Shown here: positions 46,529 to 56,552 of the stretch, in pieces
Layout of the letters: the number at the start of each line of letters is the position of its first letter
Position numbering within the stretch: the stretch's first letter is position 1
Origin: Pseudomonas frederiksbergensis
Lineage (GTDB): Bacteria; Pseudomonadota; Gammaproteobacteria; Pseudomonadales; Pseudomonadaceae
Reading direction: 5' to 3'
DNA length: 64,000 bases
Assembly: GCF_035751725.1 (NCBI RefSeq)
Contig: NZ_CP142104.1
Span: 5,642,001 to 5,706,000 of the forward strand
The notes under the pieces: model-generated
What the model was told of the DNA's origin: nothing
Databases searched by the model: none
The model's input: the letters and a program-made list of their open reading frames with translations, nothing else
Made by a program: the position numbers and the translations under genes

Positions 46529-46573
46529 AAACGCAAAAGCCCCGCCCGGCGTGATGCCGGGCGGGGCTTTTTT
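46529..46573. terminator. Right copy of the 45-bp terminator repeat
   Basis: Same stem-loop as at 45580 (one mismatch), placed between the convergent stops of hepT and the porin gene, so it can serve both. Confidence 0.92.
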
Positions 46574-46586
46574 ACTTCGCTACGCC

Positions 46587-47906
46587 TTACATGAAGTTGT
46601 AGGTGTAGTTGAAGATTACGCGAGTCTGGTCCTGGTCATCACCCACACCGCTGCTGCGGTAGCTACCGTGACGCACGGTGGTACCGAAGCCTTTCAAAGC
46701 GCCCTGCTGGATGACGTAGTCGACACGCATGTCACGTTCCCACTCGGAGTATTCGCTCGTGCCGGAGGCTGTTTTGACGTCGTCACCACGCAGGTAGGAA
46801 ACGGCAGCCTTCAGGCCTGGAACGCCCAAGGAAGCGAAGTCGTAGGAGTATTGACCGAAGGTGGTGTTTTCACCGGCACGGACAAACCCGTTGATCATGC
46901 TATCGGTGAACAGGTAGAAGCTTGCACCACCAGCACCTTCAGGACGGCCGTTGCTGTCAACCACGTTGCCCTGGTTCAGGTAGACAAAGCCACCGTCATC
47001 GCCGACTTGTTGATGACCCAGCAAGAAAGCACTGCCACCCAGGGTGTAGGTGAACATGGCGCTCCAGGTCTTGTTATCGACCTCGCCCGGGGTCTTGGCA
47101 TAGCCATTGTTGTTGTTAAAGCGATAGCCCGCGTCGCCGTTGCGGCCATCCGAGCTGCTGTCGAAGTAACGCAGATCAGTCTTGAACGATTGGCCTTCGC
47201 TGATCGGGAAAACGTGTACCGCGCCCAGGAAATGCTGCTTGTAGTAATCCTGCAGGTTGGCGTAGTAGTACTGCAGCGTCAGGTCTTTGGTGACCTTCCA
47301 GTCAGCACCTGCGTAACGGAACTGGTTGCTTTCCTCGGTACCGCCCGCGACCGCCAGACCAGTGCTGTTGCTCGATGCCCGACCTGTGGCGTGTTCCAAC
47401 TGGCCCGCGTTGAAAGTGACGTTGTCGAGATCCTTGGAGGTGATGGTGCCACCTTCAAAGGTCTGTGGCAGCAAACGGCTGTCGTTGGCAACCAGGATCG
47501 GCAGGTTAGGCGCCAGCGCACCACCGAGGTGAGCTTCGGTCTTGGAGAACAATGCCTTCACGTTACCGGACAAACGGCTCCACTCATGCACCGCCGAGCC
47601 ATTCGTGTCAGCAGGCATGTAGGAACCAGCGTTACGGCCCCGGCCGCCATCGAGACGGATCCCCACCAGTGCCTGGGCGTCGATACCGAAACCAACGGTA
47701 CCTTGCGTGAAGCCAGACTTGTAGTCGAACTTGAGGCCGGTGCCCGTTTCGCGCAGATCCTCGCTGCCCGTTTCATGGTTGTCGTTATTGAAATACAACG
47801 TACGAGAACTAACAGACGCCTTGCTGTCTTCAATAAAACCAGCGGCGCCTGCCTGCTGCGCCAATACCCCAAGGGCCACTGCCATGGCCAAGGTGGACTT
47901 CTTCAT
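46587..47906 (-). CDS. OprD-family outer-membrane porin
   Basis: 439 residues. Signal peptide MKKSTLAMAVALGVLAQQAGA; the mature start AGFIEDSKASVSSRTLYFNN is the OprD-family N-terminus, and the C-terminus ends in an aromatic strand (VIFNYTYNFM). An 18-strand barrel for small anionic or amino-acid substrates is expected; the subfamily cannot be named. The start at 47906 has GAGGAG upstream; the longer frame covers the leader. Confidence 0.9.
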   Translation of the reverse strand: MKKSTLAMAVALGVLAQQAGAAGFIEDSKASVSSRTLYFNNDNHETGSEDLRETGTGLKFDYKSGFTQGTVGFGIDAQALVGIRLDGGRGRNAGSYMPADTNGSAVHEWSRLSGNVKALFSKTEAHLGGALAPNLPILVANDSRLLPQTFEGGTITSKDLDNVTFNAGQLEHATGRASSNSTGLAVAGGTEESNQFRYAGADWKVTKDLTLQYYYANLQDYYKQHFLGAVHVFPISEGQSFKTDLRYFDSSSDGRNGDAGYRFNNNNGYAKTPGEVDNKTWSAMFTYTLGGSAFLLGHQQVGDDGGFVYLNQGNVVDSNGRPEGAGGASFYLFTDSMINGFVRAGENTTFGQYSYDFASLGVPGLKAAVSYLRGDDVKTASGTSEYSEWERDMRVDYVIQQGALKGFGTTVRHGSYRSSGVGDDQDQTRVIFNYTYNFM

Positions 47907-48366
47907 GTATCGCTCCTCTCGTTTTCTAATTCTTGTGTGTCTTTGGTTCCGGTTCGAACGCCCGGAATCCGCGGATGCGCGATTAGCGCCAGACCGTGAC
48001 CGGCAAGTCAACCGTAACCCTTTCGGACTACGACGAAGGTCTAACCCCGCGACACCGGCCCGAAGAATAAAGGATTTTGTATAAATCCAAATAGAATTGT
48101 TTCAACAGTTTTCAGCGCAGTTTGACATAAGAGTGCCATCACCGCTTCATCAAGCCGTGACATGCCTTATCGGCGACGCAGAGGATTACTGAACGGTCAT
48201 TTCGCCAGGGATTTACCAGACCCCGTGATGCCGGGCGACGAAATGAGTTTGCGCGCCTCCTGCGCCTTCGATCCTGTTCACGGCCGCTCGCGTATGCCGC
48301 GATCTTGACCGGTTCCAGACTAGCTGCTCATTGTCTGAAATCAAGATCGCGGTAAAGCGGGGCCGC
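47907..48366. other. Intergenic region porin-argA with an inverted repeat
   Basis: 460 bases without a supported gene. The left part is the porin leader. At 48297-48308 and 48341-48352 perfect 12-base arms CCGCGATCTTGA / TCAAGATCGCGG flank a nested CAGAC/GTCTG pair; this hairpin is 15 bases after the argA stop and may end that transcript, although there is no U-tract. Confidence 0.6.
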
Positions 48367-49665
48367 CTAAAGGGACTTTTCGAAGATCTTCGAATTGCGC
48401 TGATAGTTGTAGAGCGACGCCCGGGCCGCAGGCAGGCGCTCGACACTGCTGGGCTCGAAGCCCCGCTCACGGAACCAGTGGGCGGTCCGCGTCGTCAGCA
48501 CGAACAGCGTCTTGAGCCCTTGGGCACGGGCCCGGGTTTCGATCCGCTCCAGCAACTCATCGCCCCGGCCACCGTGGCGGTACTCCGGATTCACCGCCAG
48601 GCAGGCCAGCTCACCGGCATCCGAATCGGCGATCTGGTACAGCGCCGCGCAAGCGATGATCATGCCTTCACGCTCGACCACGCTGAACTGTTCGATCTCG
48701 CGCTCCAGCACCTCGCGGGAACGACGCACCAGGATGCCCTGCTCTTCCAACGGGCTGATCAGGTCCAGCAATCCGCCGACGTCTTCGATCGCCGCCTCAC
48801 GCACCACCTCGAACTGCTCCTGTGCTACCAGCGTGCCGCTGCCGTCACGGGTGAACAATTCGGCCAGCAGCGCGCCATTCTCGGCATAGCTGACGATGTG
48901 GCTGCGCGCGACACCGCCACGGCAGGCCTGGGCCGCCGCATCCAGCAGTTCGGCTTGATAGTCGCTGCCCAGACGCTGCATGTGGGCCGGGACCTGTTGC
49001 GGACGCAACTCGCGAACCAGTCGCCCATCTTCGCCGATCAGGCCTTGCTCGGCGCCGAACAGCAGCAATTTGTCCGCTGCCAGGTCAATGGCCGCACGAG
49101 TGGCGACGTCTTCGCAGGCCAGGTTGAAGATCTCCCCCGTGGGCGAATAGCCCAACGGTGACAGCAAGACGATGGAGCGCTCGTCCAACAGGCGATTGAT
49201 GCCTTTGCGGTCGACCCGGCGCACCTCGCCGGTGTGGTGATAATCCACGCCTTCAAGCACGCCGATCGGCCGGGCGGTGACCAGGTTGCCGCTGGCGACC
49301 CGCAACCGCGAGCCTTGCATCGGCGATGACGCCATGTCCATGGAAAGGCGCGCCTCGATAGCGATGCGCAACTGGCCGACCGCGTCGATCACGCATTCCA
49401 GCGTCGCGGCATCGGTGATGCGCATGCCGTGGTGGTAATGGGGCGTCAGGCCACGGGCAGCAAGACGGGTTTCAATCTGCGGGCGCGAACCATGGACCAG
49501 CACCAGGCGCACGCCAAGACTGTGCAGCAGCACCAGGTCGTGGACGATGTTGCCGAAATTAGGGTGTTCCACCCCATCGCCGGGCAGCATGACGATGAAG
49601 GTGCAGTCGCGGTGGGCATTGATATAAGGCGAAGCGTGACGAAGCCAATTGACGTATTCGGGCAT
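48367..49665 (-). CDS. argA: N-acetylglutamate synthase ArgA
   Basis: 432 residues: N-terminal amino-acid-kinase-like domain (LLHSLGVRLVLVHGSRPQIE at about 50) and C-terminal GNAT domain (LACLAVNPEYRHGGRGDELL near 355). First step of arginine synthesis, acetyl-CoA plus glutamate to N-acetylglutamate, usually arginine-inhibited. Starts MPEYVNWLRHASPYINAHRD, the classical ArgA N-terminus. Divergent partner argE lies upstream on the same strand, 137 bases away. Confidence 0.96.
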   Translation of the reverse strand: MPEYVNWLRHASPYINAHRDCTFIVMLPGDGVEHPNFGNIVHDLVLLHSLGVRLVLVHGSRPQIETRLAARGLTPHYHHGMRITDAATLECVIDAVGQLRIAIEARLSMDMASSPMQGSRLRVASGNLVTARPIGVLEGVDYHHTGEVRRVDRKGINRLLDERSIVLLSPLGYSPTGEIFNLACEDVATRAAIDLAADKLLLFGAEQGLIGEDGRLVRELRPQQVPAHMQRLGSDYQAELLDAAAQACRGGVARSHIVSYAENGALLAELFTRDGSGTLVAQEQFEVVREAAIEDVGGLLDLISPLEEQGILVRRSREVLEREIEQFSVVEREGMIIACAALYQIADSDAGELACLAVNPEYRHGGRGDELLERIETRARAQGLKTLFVLTTRTAHWFRERGFEPSSVERLPAARASLYNYQRNSKIFEKSL

Positions 49666-49802
49666 GAACCTGGACCTGTAATAAATAACAGCCGAAAAAA
49701 GACGAAACAGAACGCACAGCGGGCTGGTGGTTATCGTCGGAACAGGCTTGGCGACACGCGCGCTCTCCTCATGTGATGAATACGGGCCCGCACGGGGGCA
49801 AT

Positions 49803-50960
49803 TTAACCGGCCGTGGCCGGCGTCAGGCAGTAATGACCGATCAACTGACGCAGCAATTGCACGGTAGGTTGCAAACGTGACATTTCAAGGTACTCGCCGG
49901 GCTGATGGGCGCAGGCGATATCACCAGGACCCAGCACCAGGGTTTCGCAGCCAAGGCGCTGAAGATAAGGCGCTTCGGTGCCGAACGCCACTGCTTCGGC
50001 GCGATAACCCGTCAGCCGCTCGGCCACGCGCACCAATTCGGCATCCTCGGCCTGCTCGAACGGGGGCACCTCGGGAAACAACGGCGCGTAGTCGATCTTG
50101 ACCTTGTGGCGTTCGGCGATGGGGTCGAGCTTCTGCTGGATCGCTGCCCGCAGCACCTGCGGGTCCATGCCTGGCAAGGGGCGCAAGTCGAATTCCATGG
50201 AGCATTGGCCACAGATCCGGTTGGGATTGTCACCGCCGTGGATGCAGCCGAAATTCAGCGTCGGTTGCGGCACGGTAAATTGCGGATTACGGAATTCACG
50301 CTGCCATTGCAACCGCAAGCCGCGCAGCTCACCCATGGCGTCGTGCATGGCTTCGAGGGCGCTGTGGCCCAGGCTTGGGTCGGATGAGTGGCCGCTGCGC
50401 CCGAGAATATCGATGCGCTCCATCATCACGCCCTTGTGCAGGCGAATCGGCCGCAGGCCGGTGGGCTCGCCGATCACCGCAGCGCGGCCCAATGGCCGGC
50501 CGGCATCGGCCAGGGCGCGGGCGCCGGCCATGGAGCTTTCTTCATCGCACGTGGCGAGGATCAGCAACGGTTGCTTGAACGGTTGGTCCAGCAGCGGCTT
50601 GACCGCTTCGATCGCCAGGGCAAAAAAACCTTTCATGTCGCAACTGCCCAGGCCCACCCATCGCCCATCGACCTCGGTGAGTTTCAGCGGATCGGTCTGC
50701 CACAACGCGCCGTCGAACGGCACCGTGTCACTGTGGCCAGCCAGCACCAGCCCGCCGGGGCCCGTGCCGAAACTCGCCAGTAGATTGAACTTGCCGGGGC
50801 TGACCTGTTGGATGTCACAGGAAAACCCAAGCTCGGTGAGCCAGCCCGCCAGCAGCTCGATAACGGCGCCATTGGACTGGTCCAGCGTCGCCTGGGTGCA
50901 ACTGACCGATGGCGCAGCGATCAGGGCAGCGAATTGATCTTTCATGGACGGCAAAGGCAT
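49803..50960 (-). CDS. argE: Acetylornithine deacetylase ArgE
   Basis: 385 residues, M20 metallopeptidase family. Zinc-site motifs LVLAGHSDTVPFDG (about 78-90), GSCDMKGFFAL (about 112), ATCDEESSMAGAR (about 145) and a C-terminal GPGDIACAHQPGEYL. Hydrolyses N-acetylornithine to ornithine. The start at 50960 (MPLPSMKDQF) has GGAG 6 bases upstream; MKDQF five codons later is an alternative. The 248-codon upstream extension is antisense shadow of the next gene. Confidence 0.95.
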   Translation of the reverse strand: MPLPSMKDQFAALIAAPSVSCTQATLDQSNGAVIELLAGWLTELGFSCDIQQVSPGKFNLLASFGTGPGGLVLAGHSDTVPFDGALWQTDPLKLTEVDGRWVGLGSCDMKGFFALAIEAVKPLLDQPFKQPLLILATCDEESSMAGARALADAGRPLGRAAVIGEPTGLRPIRLHKGVMMERIDILGRSGHSSDPSLGHSALEAMHDAMGELRGLRLQWQREFRNPQFTVPQPTLNFGCIHGGDNPNRICGQCSMEFDLRPLPGMDPQVLRAAIQQKLDPIAERHKVKIDYAPLFPEVPPFEQAEDAELVRVAERLTGYRAEAVAFGTEAPYLQRLGCETLVLGPGDIACAHQPGEYLEMSRLQPTVQLLRQLIGHYCLTPATAG

Positions 50961-51117
50961 CGCTGGCTCCGGACTTGCAGATTGAAGTCCATCATAGAGC
51001 CATCGAGCGCAAGGATGGAACCGTTCGGCGCGTAGGCTCGAGGAGTCCTGTACACTGCACGGCCTTGGCAGCCACACCTTCCCCCGGCTGCGCACCCGAT
51101 CCCTGGATTTTCCGGCC

Positions 51118-52485
51118 ATGCAGAAAGAAACCGAAATCAAACTCCGCGTCAGCCGCGAGACCCTGGCAGCGTTGCGTGAGCATCCGCTGTTGAAAAAACG
51201 CAACAAGAGTGGCTGGGAACGCCACGAACTGATGAACCAGTACTTCGACACGCCGGAACGTGACCTGGCCCGGGCCAAAGTCGCCCTGCGCCTGCGTCGC
51301 GACGGCGAAGAGGTGATCCAGACCCTCAAGACGCGCGGCCAGAGCGTCGCCGGTCTGTCCGAGCGCAACGAATACGACTGGAACCTGCCCAAGGCCAAGC
51401 TGGACCTGAAGAAACTCGAGGGCGAGTGCTGGCCCGAGGCGCTGGCAGACCTGGATAAAAAGACCCTCAAGGCGATCTTCACCACCGACTTCGTTCGTGA
51501 ACGCGCCGAAATCGCCTGGGGCCGTGGCAAAAGCAAAGTGGTCATCGAAGCCGCGCTGGACCTGGGCCACGTCGTGGTCGGCAAGCAGAAGGAAGAAATC
51601 TGCGAGCTGGAGCTGGAACTGCGTGAAGGCGAACCTGCCGCACTGCTGGAGCTGGCCGCCGAGCTGGCCGCGACCTTGCCCTTGATGCCTTGTGATATCA
51701 GCAAGGCCGAACGCGGCTATCGCCTGCATGACGCGGGCAGCTACGCCCTGAGCCTGCCAGCTCCGCAACTGAGCGCCGAAACACCGCTGGACGATGCCTT
51801 CGCGGCGCTGAGCTGGCATTTGCTGGGCAGCAGCCAGCGCCTGGCCGAGCAATATCGCTTCAACGGCCACTGGCGCCTGCTGCAGGACTGGGTCGAAAAC
51901 CTCGCCGAACTGCGTGCATTGCTCAGCAGCCTCGGCCAGGCCGCGCCGCGCCAATCCACCCACGACCTGCGGGTTGCCCTGGACGCGCTGCTGGAAGACT
52001 GGCGTCCGCTGGTCCAGGCCGGCCTCGAAGACGAAGACGTGCGCAAGGCGGCACCGGAGCAGTTCCTCGAAGAACTGCAAGACCCGCGCTGGGGCCTCTT
52101 CTCCCTCCAAGCGTCACGCTGGCTGCTGGCCCGCAGCTGGGCCGCCGAGCGCAACACCCGTGGCAACCGCCAGGGCGCGGCGCAACTGGGCAGCTGGTTG
52201 CCACGCCTGTTGAGCGAAGAAGCTTCGTCCTTGCAACTGCAACGTTACCAGCAGCAGCCAGAAGACCTGGCCGAGCAATTGCCGCGCATCGAACGCATCC
52301 AGGCCTGGCTGCATCATGCCCGCCAAGTGCTGGAAATTGCTGAGATGGACCGGCTCTACGGCGAATTGAACAAGCTGGCGCAATTGGCCAACGAACCGAT
52401 CACCGACGAGCTTCTGGATGCGCGCAAGCAACAGGCGATCGCGGTGTATCAGAACCGGGCCTGGAAGACTTTGCTGCGCCTGTAA
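51118..52485 (+). CDS. CYTH-domain inorganic triphosphatase (YgiF-like)
   Basis: 455 residues. N-terminal CYTH domain with the E-x-E-x-K signature QKETEIKLRV at residues 2-11, QYFDTPERDLARAKVALRLR and alternating Lys/Arg/Glu strands to about residue 200. The C-terminal 250 residues are helical and resemble a CHAD domain. YgiF of E. coli cleaves tripolyphosphate; the same is likely here. Divergent from argE across 157 bases. Confidence 0.88.
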   Translation: MQKETEIKLRVSRETLAALREHPLLKKRNKSGWERHELMNQYFDTPERDLARAKVALRLRRDGEEVIQTLKTRGQSVAGLSERNEYDWNLPKAKLDLKKLEGECWPEALADLDKKTLKAIFTTDFVRERAEIAWGRGKSKVVIEAALDLGHVVVGKQKEEICELELELREGEPAALLELAAELAATLPLMPCDISKAERGYRLHDAGSYALSLPAPQLSAETPLDDAFAALSWHLLGSSQRLAEQYRFNGHWRLLQDWVENLAELRALLSSLGQAAPRQSTHDLRVALDALLEDWRPLVQAGLEDEDVRKAAPEQFLEELQDPRWGLFSLQASRWLLARSWAAERNTRGNRQGAAQLGSWLPRLLSEEASSLQLQRYQQQPEDLAEQLPRIERIQAWLHHARQVLEIAEMDRLYGELNKLAQLANEPITDELLDARKQQAIAVYQNRAWKTLLRL

Positions 52486-52490
52486 CACCG

Positions 52491-52580
52491 CTTCGCGAGC
52501 AGGCTCGCACACAGGGGTTCAGCGTTAGAGTCAGATTTTGTGACCGCTGAAATTCAACTGTAAGAGCGAGCTTGCTTCGG
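52491..52580. repeat. Degenerate REPIN-like inverted pair
   Basis: Left CTTCGCGAGCAGGCTCGCA and right AGAGCGAGCTTGCTTCGG are imperfect inverted copies of the REP core seen at 27962, with a nested perfect stem TTCAGCG / CGCTGAA (52518-52524, 52545-52551). Lies between convergent gene ends. Confidence 0.65.
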
Positions 52581-52624
52581 ACGGCGATCCGACGATGGGG
52601 CCAGCCCGCACACCTGCAGAAGCT

Positions 52625-53095
52625 TCAGCGCACCACCGGCAAACTCGTCGTGGACTTGATTTCCGACAGCGCCACGATCGAGTTCACTTCCTGGATCCCC
52701 GGCACCATCGACAGCTTCTCGAAAAAGAAGCGCTCGTAGGCCTCGATGTCCGCCGTGACAATGCGCAGCAAGAAATCCACCGACCCCATCAGCACGTAGC
52801 ATTCCAGCACCTCAGGGAAGCCGCGGATCGCCTCGGTGAATTCGGTGAAATTCGAGCGTCCGTGAGCATTGAGCTTTATTTCGGCGAATATCTGCGTGTT
52901 GAGGCCGATTTTCTTGCGATCCAGCAGCGTCACTTGCCCGCGAATGATCCCCTCCTCCTTCATCCGCTGAATCCGACGCCAGCAAGGCGATTGGGACAGA
53001 CCTACCTGCTCGGCGATCTGCGCACTGGAAAGCGAAGCGTCTTCCTGCAGCAAGGCCAGTATCCTGCGGTCATAAGCGTCCAGCTCGCTTTGCAT
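52625..53095 (-). CDS. Lrp/AsnC-family transcriptional regulator
   Basis: 156 residues: winged HTH (LDAYDRRILALLQEDASLSS, then AEQVGLSQSPCWRRIQRMKE) and a C-terminal AsnC ligand domain (FPEVLECYVLMGSVDFLLRI). Effectors are usually amino acids. Divergent from the small ACT-like gene at 53224 across 128 AT-rich bases, its likely first target. Confidence 0.93.
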   Translation of the reverse strand: MQSELDAYDRRILALLQEDASLSSAQIAEQVGLSQSPCWRRIQRMKEEGIIRGQVTLLDRKKIGLNTQIFAEIKLNAHGRSNFTEFTEAIRGFPEVLECYVLMGSVDFLLRIVTADIEAYERFFFEKLSMVPGIQEVNSIVALSEIKSTTSLPVVR

Positions 53096-53223
53096 AAATA
53101 AACCCCAGATAGATCAATATACGATTAATTCAATTCGGCTAATCCGCTCAATCAGCCCATCTTAGATAAGAAATACCCCGACGCCCATGTAAAGATTTCT
53201 CCCGAACTTCTGGAGACTTCCCC

Positions 53224-53562
53224 ATGCCCTCATTGGAATCCGTCAGCACACCAGTGCTTCGTGCCGACGCCTGGCACACCGCCAACACCCATTGTCGCGC
53301 TCACTATCATTTGCTCGGGGAAGCCGAGCCGGACCTGCCCTGCCGGGTGCTCAATCTGTTTGCCTTGCAAGGCCTCACGCTGGAAACGGCGCGGATCGAG
53401 CGCCTCGACGATCTGCTGTCGATAGAGATCCTCTTGGCCGGGCTGAGCTGGCACCGCGCGCAAGTGATCGCCGAAAAATTGCGTAACCTAATCAGCGTCT
53501 GTTCGGTGGACTTGCAGGACGCCGATATTGCGCGGGCCGGGCCGGTCCTGGCGGCCGGTTGA
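53224..53562 (+). CDS. Small ACT-like protein
   Basis: 112 residues. LPCRVLNLFALQGLTLETAR followed by LLSIEILLAGLSWHRAQVIA gives the beta-alpha-beta pattern of ACT domains such as acetolactate synthase small subunits, although no ilv gene is adjacent. Function unknown. CTGGAG lies upstream of the ATG. Divergent from the Lrp-type regulator, suggesting amino-acid-responsive control. Confidence 0.7.
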   Translation: MPSLESVSTPVLRADAWHTANTHCRAHYHLLGEAEPDLPCRVLNLFALQGLTLETARIERLDDLLSIEILLAGLSWHRAQVIAEKLRNLISVCSVDLQDADIARAGPVLAAG

Positions 53563-53712
53563 GAGCATCCAGGCAAGAATTGGAAACGCATTGGTCGGGT
53601 AGTGGCCCAACGGTCCATAGGGTCGGGACTATTCTTTTGCAGAACGAGCCAGGACGCCGAAGCGTCTGTATCGCGGCTTTGCTGCATTAGTCCAATAGGA
53701 ACCCGAACGCCC

Positions 53713-55497
53713 ATGTCCACCAAACACGCCACTCAGGACCGCTGGCTGGACCTCAACGACCTGCTGCGCCAATTGGTCACCCAAGGCCTCATCAGCCAGG
53801 ATTCGGCCGAGACTGCGCTCAATGCCCGCCGGCGCCATAACGCCAACAGCCAGCTACACCCATTGGAATTCATCGCCAACCAGCATCTCGACGACCTCAG
53901 CCGCCCCGGCAAGCGCCTGGACCTGGAGAACCTGACGCTATGGCTGGCCCAGCAGGCCGACCAGCCCTACATGCGCATCGACCCTTTGAAGATCAACGTG
54001 GCGGCTGTTACGCCGTTGATGTCCTACGCCTTTGCACAGCGCCACAAGATTCTCGCGGTCGCGGTGGATCGCGACGCCGTCACGGTCGCCAGCGCCCAGC
54101 CCTATGTCAGCAGTTGGGAATCAGACCTGACCCACGTGCTCAAATTGCCGGTCAAGCGCGTGGTGGCCAACCCCGTCGACATCCAACGCCTGAGCGTGGA
54201 GTTCTATCGACTGGCCAAGTCGGTCAGCGGCGCGACGACGGTCGACCAGCAACCCAGCAACCTGACCAATTTCGAACAACTGCTCAACCTGGGCGCCAGT
54301 GACCAGGAGCCGGACGCCAACGACGCGCATATCGTCAATATCGTCGACTGGCTGTTCCAGTACGCGTTCCAGCAACGGGCCAGCGATATCCATATCGAAC
54401 CGCGCCGGGAGCAAGGCACCGTGCGCTTTCGCATCGACGGCGTGCTGCACACCGTCTACCAATTCCCGCCACAGGTGACGATGGCCATCATCAGCCGGCT
54501 CAAGAGCCTGGGCCGGATGAACGTCGCGGAAAAGCGCAAGCCCCAGGATGGCCGCGTCAAGACCAAGACCCCGGATGGCGGCGAGGTGGAGTTGCGACTG
54601 TCGACCTTGCCCACCGCGTTCGGCGAGAAAATGGTCATGCGGATCTTCGACCCGGAAGTGCTGCTCAAGGATTTCGACCAGCTCGGCTTTTCCGCAGACG
54701 ACTTGCGCCGCTGGCAGGACATGACTCGCCAGCCCAACGGCATCATCCTGGTCACGGGTCCCACCGGGTCCGGCAAGACAACCACCCTGTACACCACGCT
54801 GAAGAAACTGGCGACGCCGGAAGTGAACCTCTGCACCATCGAAGACCCGATTGAAATGGTCGAGGCCTCCTTCAACCAGATGCAGGTCCAGCACAATATC
54901 GAGCTGTCCTTTGCCGCAGGCGTCCGCGCGCTGATGCGACAGGACCCGGACATCATCATGATCGGCGAGATTCGCGACCTGGAGACCGCCGAAATGGCGA
55001 TCCAGGCAGCGCTCACCGGACACCTCGTGCTCTCGACCCTGCACACCAATGATGCACCGAGCGCGATCAGCCGCCTGCTGGAACTCGGCGTGCCGCATTA
55101 CCTGATCAAGGCCACGGTACTCGGGGTGATGGCCCAGCGCTTGGTGCGGACGTTGTGCCCCCATTGCAAGGCGCCCCTGACCCTGGACGAAGACGACTGG
55201 CAAACCCTGACACGTCCCTGGCAGGCGCCACTGCCCACCAACGCCCAACAGGCCGTCGGTTGCTCGGAATGCCGTGACACCGGTTATCGCGGGCGCGCCG
55301 GGGTGTACGAGATCATGCAGTTGAGCGACAGCGTAAAAGGCCTGATCCACCCTGACACCGACCTGCTGGCCGTGCGCCGCCAGGCGTTCAAGGAAGGCAT
55401 GCGCAGCTTGCGGCTTTCTGGCGCGCAAAAGGTGGCGGCGGGCTTGACCACTGTCGAGGAAGTATTGCGGGTCACACCTCAGAGCGAGCAAAAGTAG
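53713..55497 (+). CDS. GspE/PilB-family secretion ATPase
   Basis: 594 residues. N-terminal MshEN-like domain (about 10-170), central [20 protein letters not shown], Walker [11 protein letters not shown] (352-361), Asp box [13 protein letters not shown], Walker [20 protein letters not shown], and a zinc-binding C4 module CPHC (481) / CSEC (516). Powers pilus or type II secretion assembly; no pil or gsp genes are adjacent. P. aeruginosa has a comparable lone ATPase gene between argE and the gcv genes. Start at 53713 ([10 protein letters not shown]); the upstream extension has no Shine-Dalgarno. Confidence 0.9.
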   Translation: MSTKHATQDRWLDLNDLLRQLVTQGLISQDSAETALNARRRHNANSQLHPLEFIANQHLDDLSRPGKRLDLENLTLWLAQQADQPYMRIDPLKINVAAVTPLMSYAFAQRHKILAVAVDRDAVTVASAQPYVSSWESDLTHVLKLPVKRVVANPVDIQRLSVEFYRLAKSVSGATTVDQQPSNLTNFEQLLNLGASDQEPDANDAHIVNIVDWLFQYAFQQRASDIHIEPRREQGTVRFRIDGVLHTVYQFPPQVTMAIISRLKSLGRMNVAEKRKPQDGRVKTKTPDGGEVELRLSTLPTAFGEKMVMRIFDPEVLLKDFDQLGFSADDLRRWQDMTRQPNGIILVTGPTGSGKTTTLYTTLKKLATPEVNLCTIEDPIEMVEASFNQMQVQHNIELSFAAGVRALMRQDPDIIMIGEIRDLETAEMAIQAALTGHLVLSTLHTNDAPSAISRLLELGVPHYLIKATVLGVMAQRLVRTLCPHCKAPLTLDEDDWQTLTRPWQAPLPTNAQQAVGCSECRDTGYRGRAGVYEIMQLSDSVKGLIHPDTDLLAVRRQAFKEGMRSLRLSGAQKVAAGLTTVEEVLRVTPQSEQK

Positions 55498-55500
55498 GCA

Positions 55501-55519
55501 CGGTCCGGCTAAAGGACCG
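55501..55519 (+). terminator. Possible weak terminator after the GspE-type gene
   Basis: CGGTCC-GGCTAAA-GGACCG followed by GAAAA, 3 bases after the stop codon. No U-tract. Confidence 0.35.
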
Positions 55520-55622
55520 GAAAACTCCCACGAACATACCGGAACGGACCGTAGCGAAGATAATGGCCGCTTGCCCTACACTCAGGGTTCGCAGGTCCAT
55601 TCAATCCGCACAGGGAACCGTC

Positions 55623-56543
55623 ATGCAGATCGGTAGCGTACTTCTACTTTTCATCGGCCTCGTGGTCGCCATCCTGTTCATGGGGTTCAAGGTCGTGCCC
55701 CAGGGCTACCAATGGACGGTCGAGCGGTTCGGCCGCTACACCAATACGCTCAAGCCGGGCCTGAACATCATCATCCCGGTGATGGACCGCATCGGTCGCA
55801 AGATCAACGTCATGGAAAGCGTGCTGGACATCCCACCCCAGGAAGTCATCACCGCCGACAACGCCACGGTGCAGATCGACGCCGTGTGCTTTTTCCAGGT
55901 GGTCAATACGGCCCAGGCCGCCTACGAGGTCAACAACCTCGAGCACGCCATCCGCAACCTGTTGCAAACCAACATCCGCACGGTGCTGGGTTCCATGGAG
56001 CTGGATGCCATGTTGAGCCAGCGCGACGGTATCAACGAGAAATTGCTGCGCACCGTTGATGAGGCCACGGCACCTTGGGGCATCAAGATCACGCGGATCG
56101 AGATCAAGGACATCAGCCCGCCGGCCGACCTGATGGCCGCCATGTCAGGGCAGATGAAAGCCGAACGTATCAAGCGTGCCCAGATCCTCGAAGCCGAGGG
56201 CTTGCGAGCGTCGGCGATCCTCACCGCCGAGGGCAAGAAACAGGCACAGATCCTCGAGGCCGAGGGCAGCCGCCAGGCCGCATTCCTCGAGTCCGAGGCC
56301 CGCGAGCGCCAGGCGCAGGCCGAAGCCCTCGCCACCCAGGTGGTGTCCCAGGCGATTGCCGACGGTAACGTCCAGGCCGTGAACTACTTCGTTGCGCAAA
56401 AATACATCGATGCGCTGGGCCAATTAGCCTCGGCCAACAATAGCAAGGTAATCCTGATGCCGCTGGAAGCCAGCCAGGTCATCGGAGCGGTCGGCGGCAT
56501 TGGCGAAATCGTCAAGGCCACCTTCGACAGCAAGAAAGCCTGA
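55623..56543 (+). CDS. qmcA: SPFH/stomatin-family membrane protein QmcA
   Basis: 306 residues. One N-terminal membrane helix ([19 protein letters not shown]), SPFH domain ([40 protein letters not shown]) and a C-terminal Glu/Ala-rich coiled coil ([20 protein letters not shown]). Forms membrane cages with NfeD-type partners. ATG at 55623 follows GGGAACC; the 20-codon extension is not supported. Nine bases separate it from nfeD. Confidence 0.93.
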   Translation: MQIGSVLLLFIGLVVAILFMGFKVVPQGYQWTVERFGRYTNTLKPGLNIIIPVMDRIGRKINVMESVLDIPPQEVITADNATVQIDAVCFFQVVNTAQAAYEVNNLEHAIRNLLQTNIRTVLGSMELDAMLSQRDGINEKLLRTVDEATAPWGIKITRIEIKDISPPADLMAAMSGQMKAERIKRAQILEAEGLRASAILTAEGKKQAQILEAEGSRQAAFLESEARERQAQAEALATQVVSQAIADGNVQAVNYFVAQKYIDALGQLASANNSKVILMPLEASQVIGAVGGIGEIVKATFDSKKA

Positions 56544-56552
56544 GGCGTGCCT

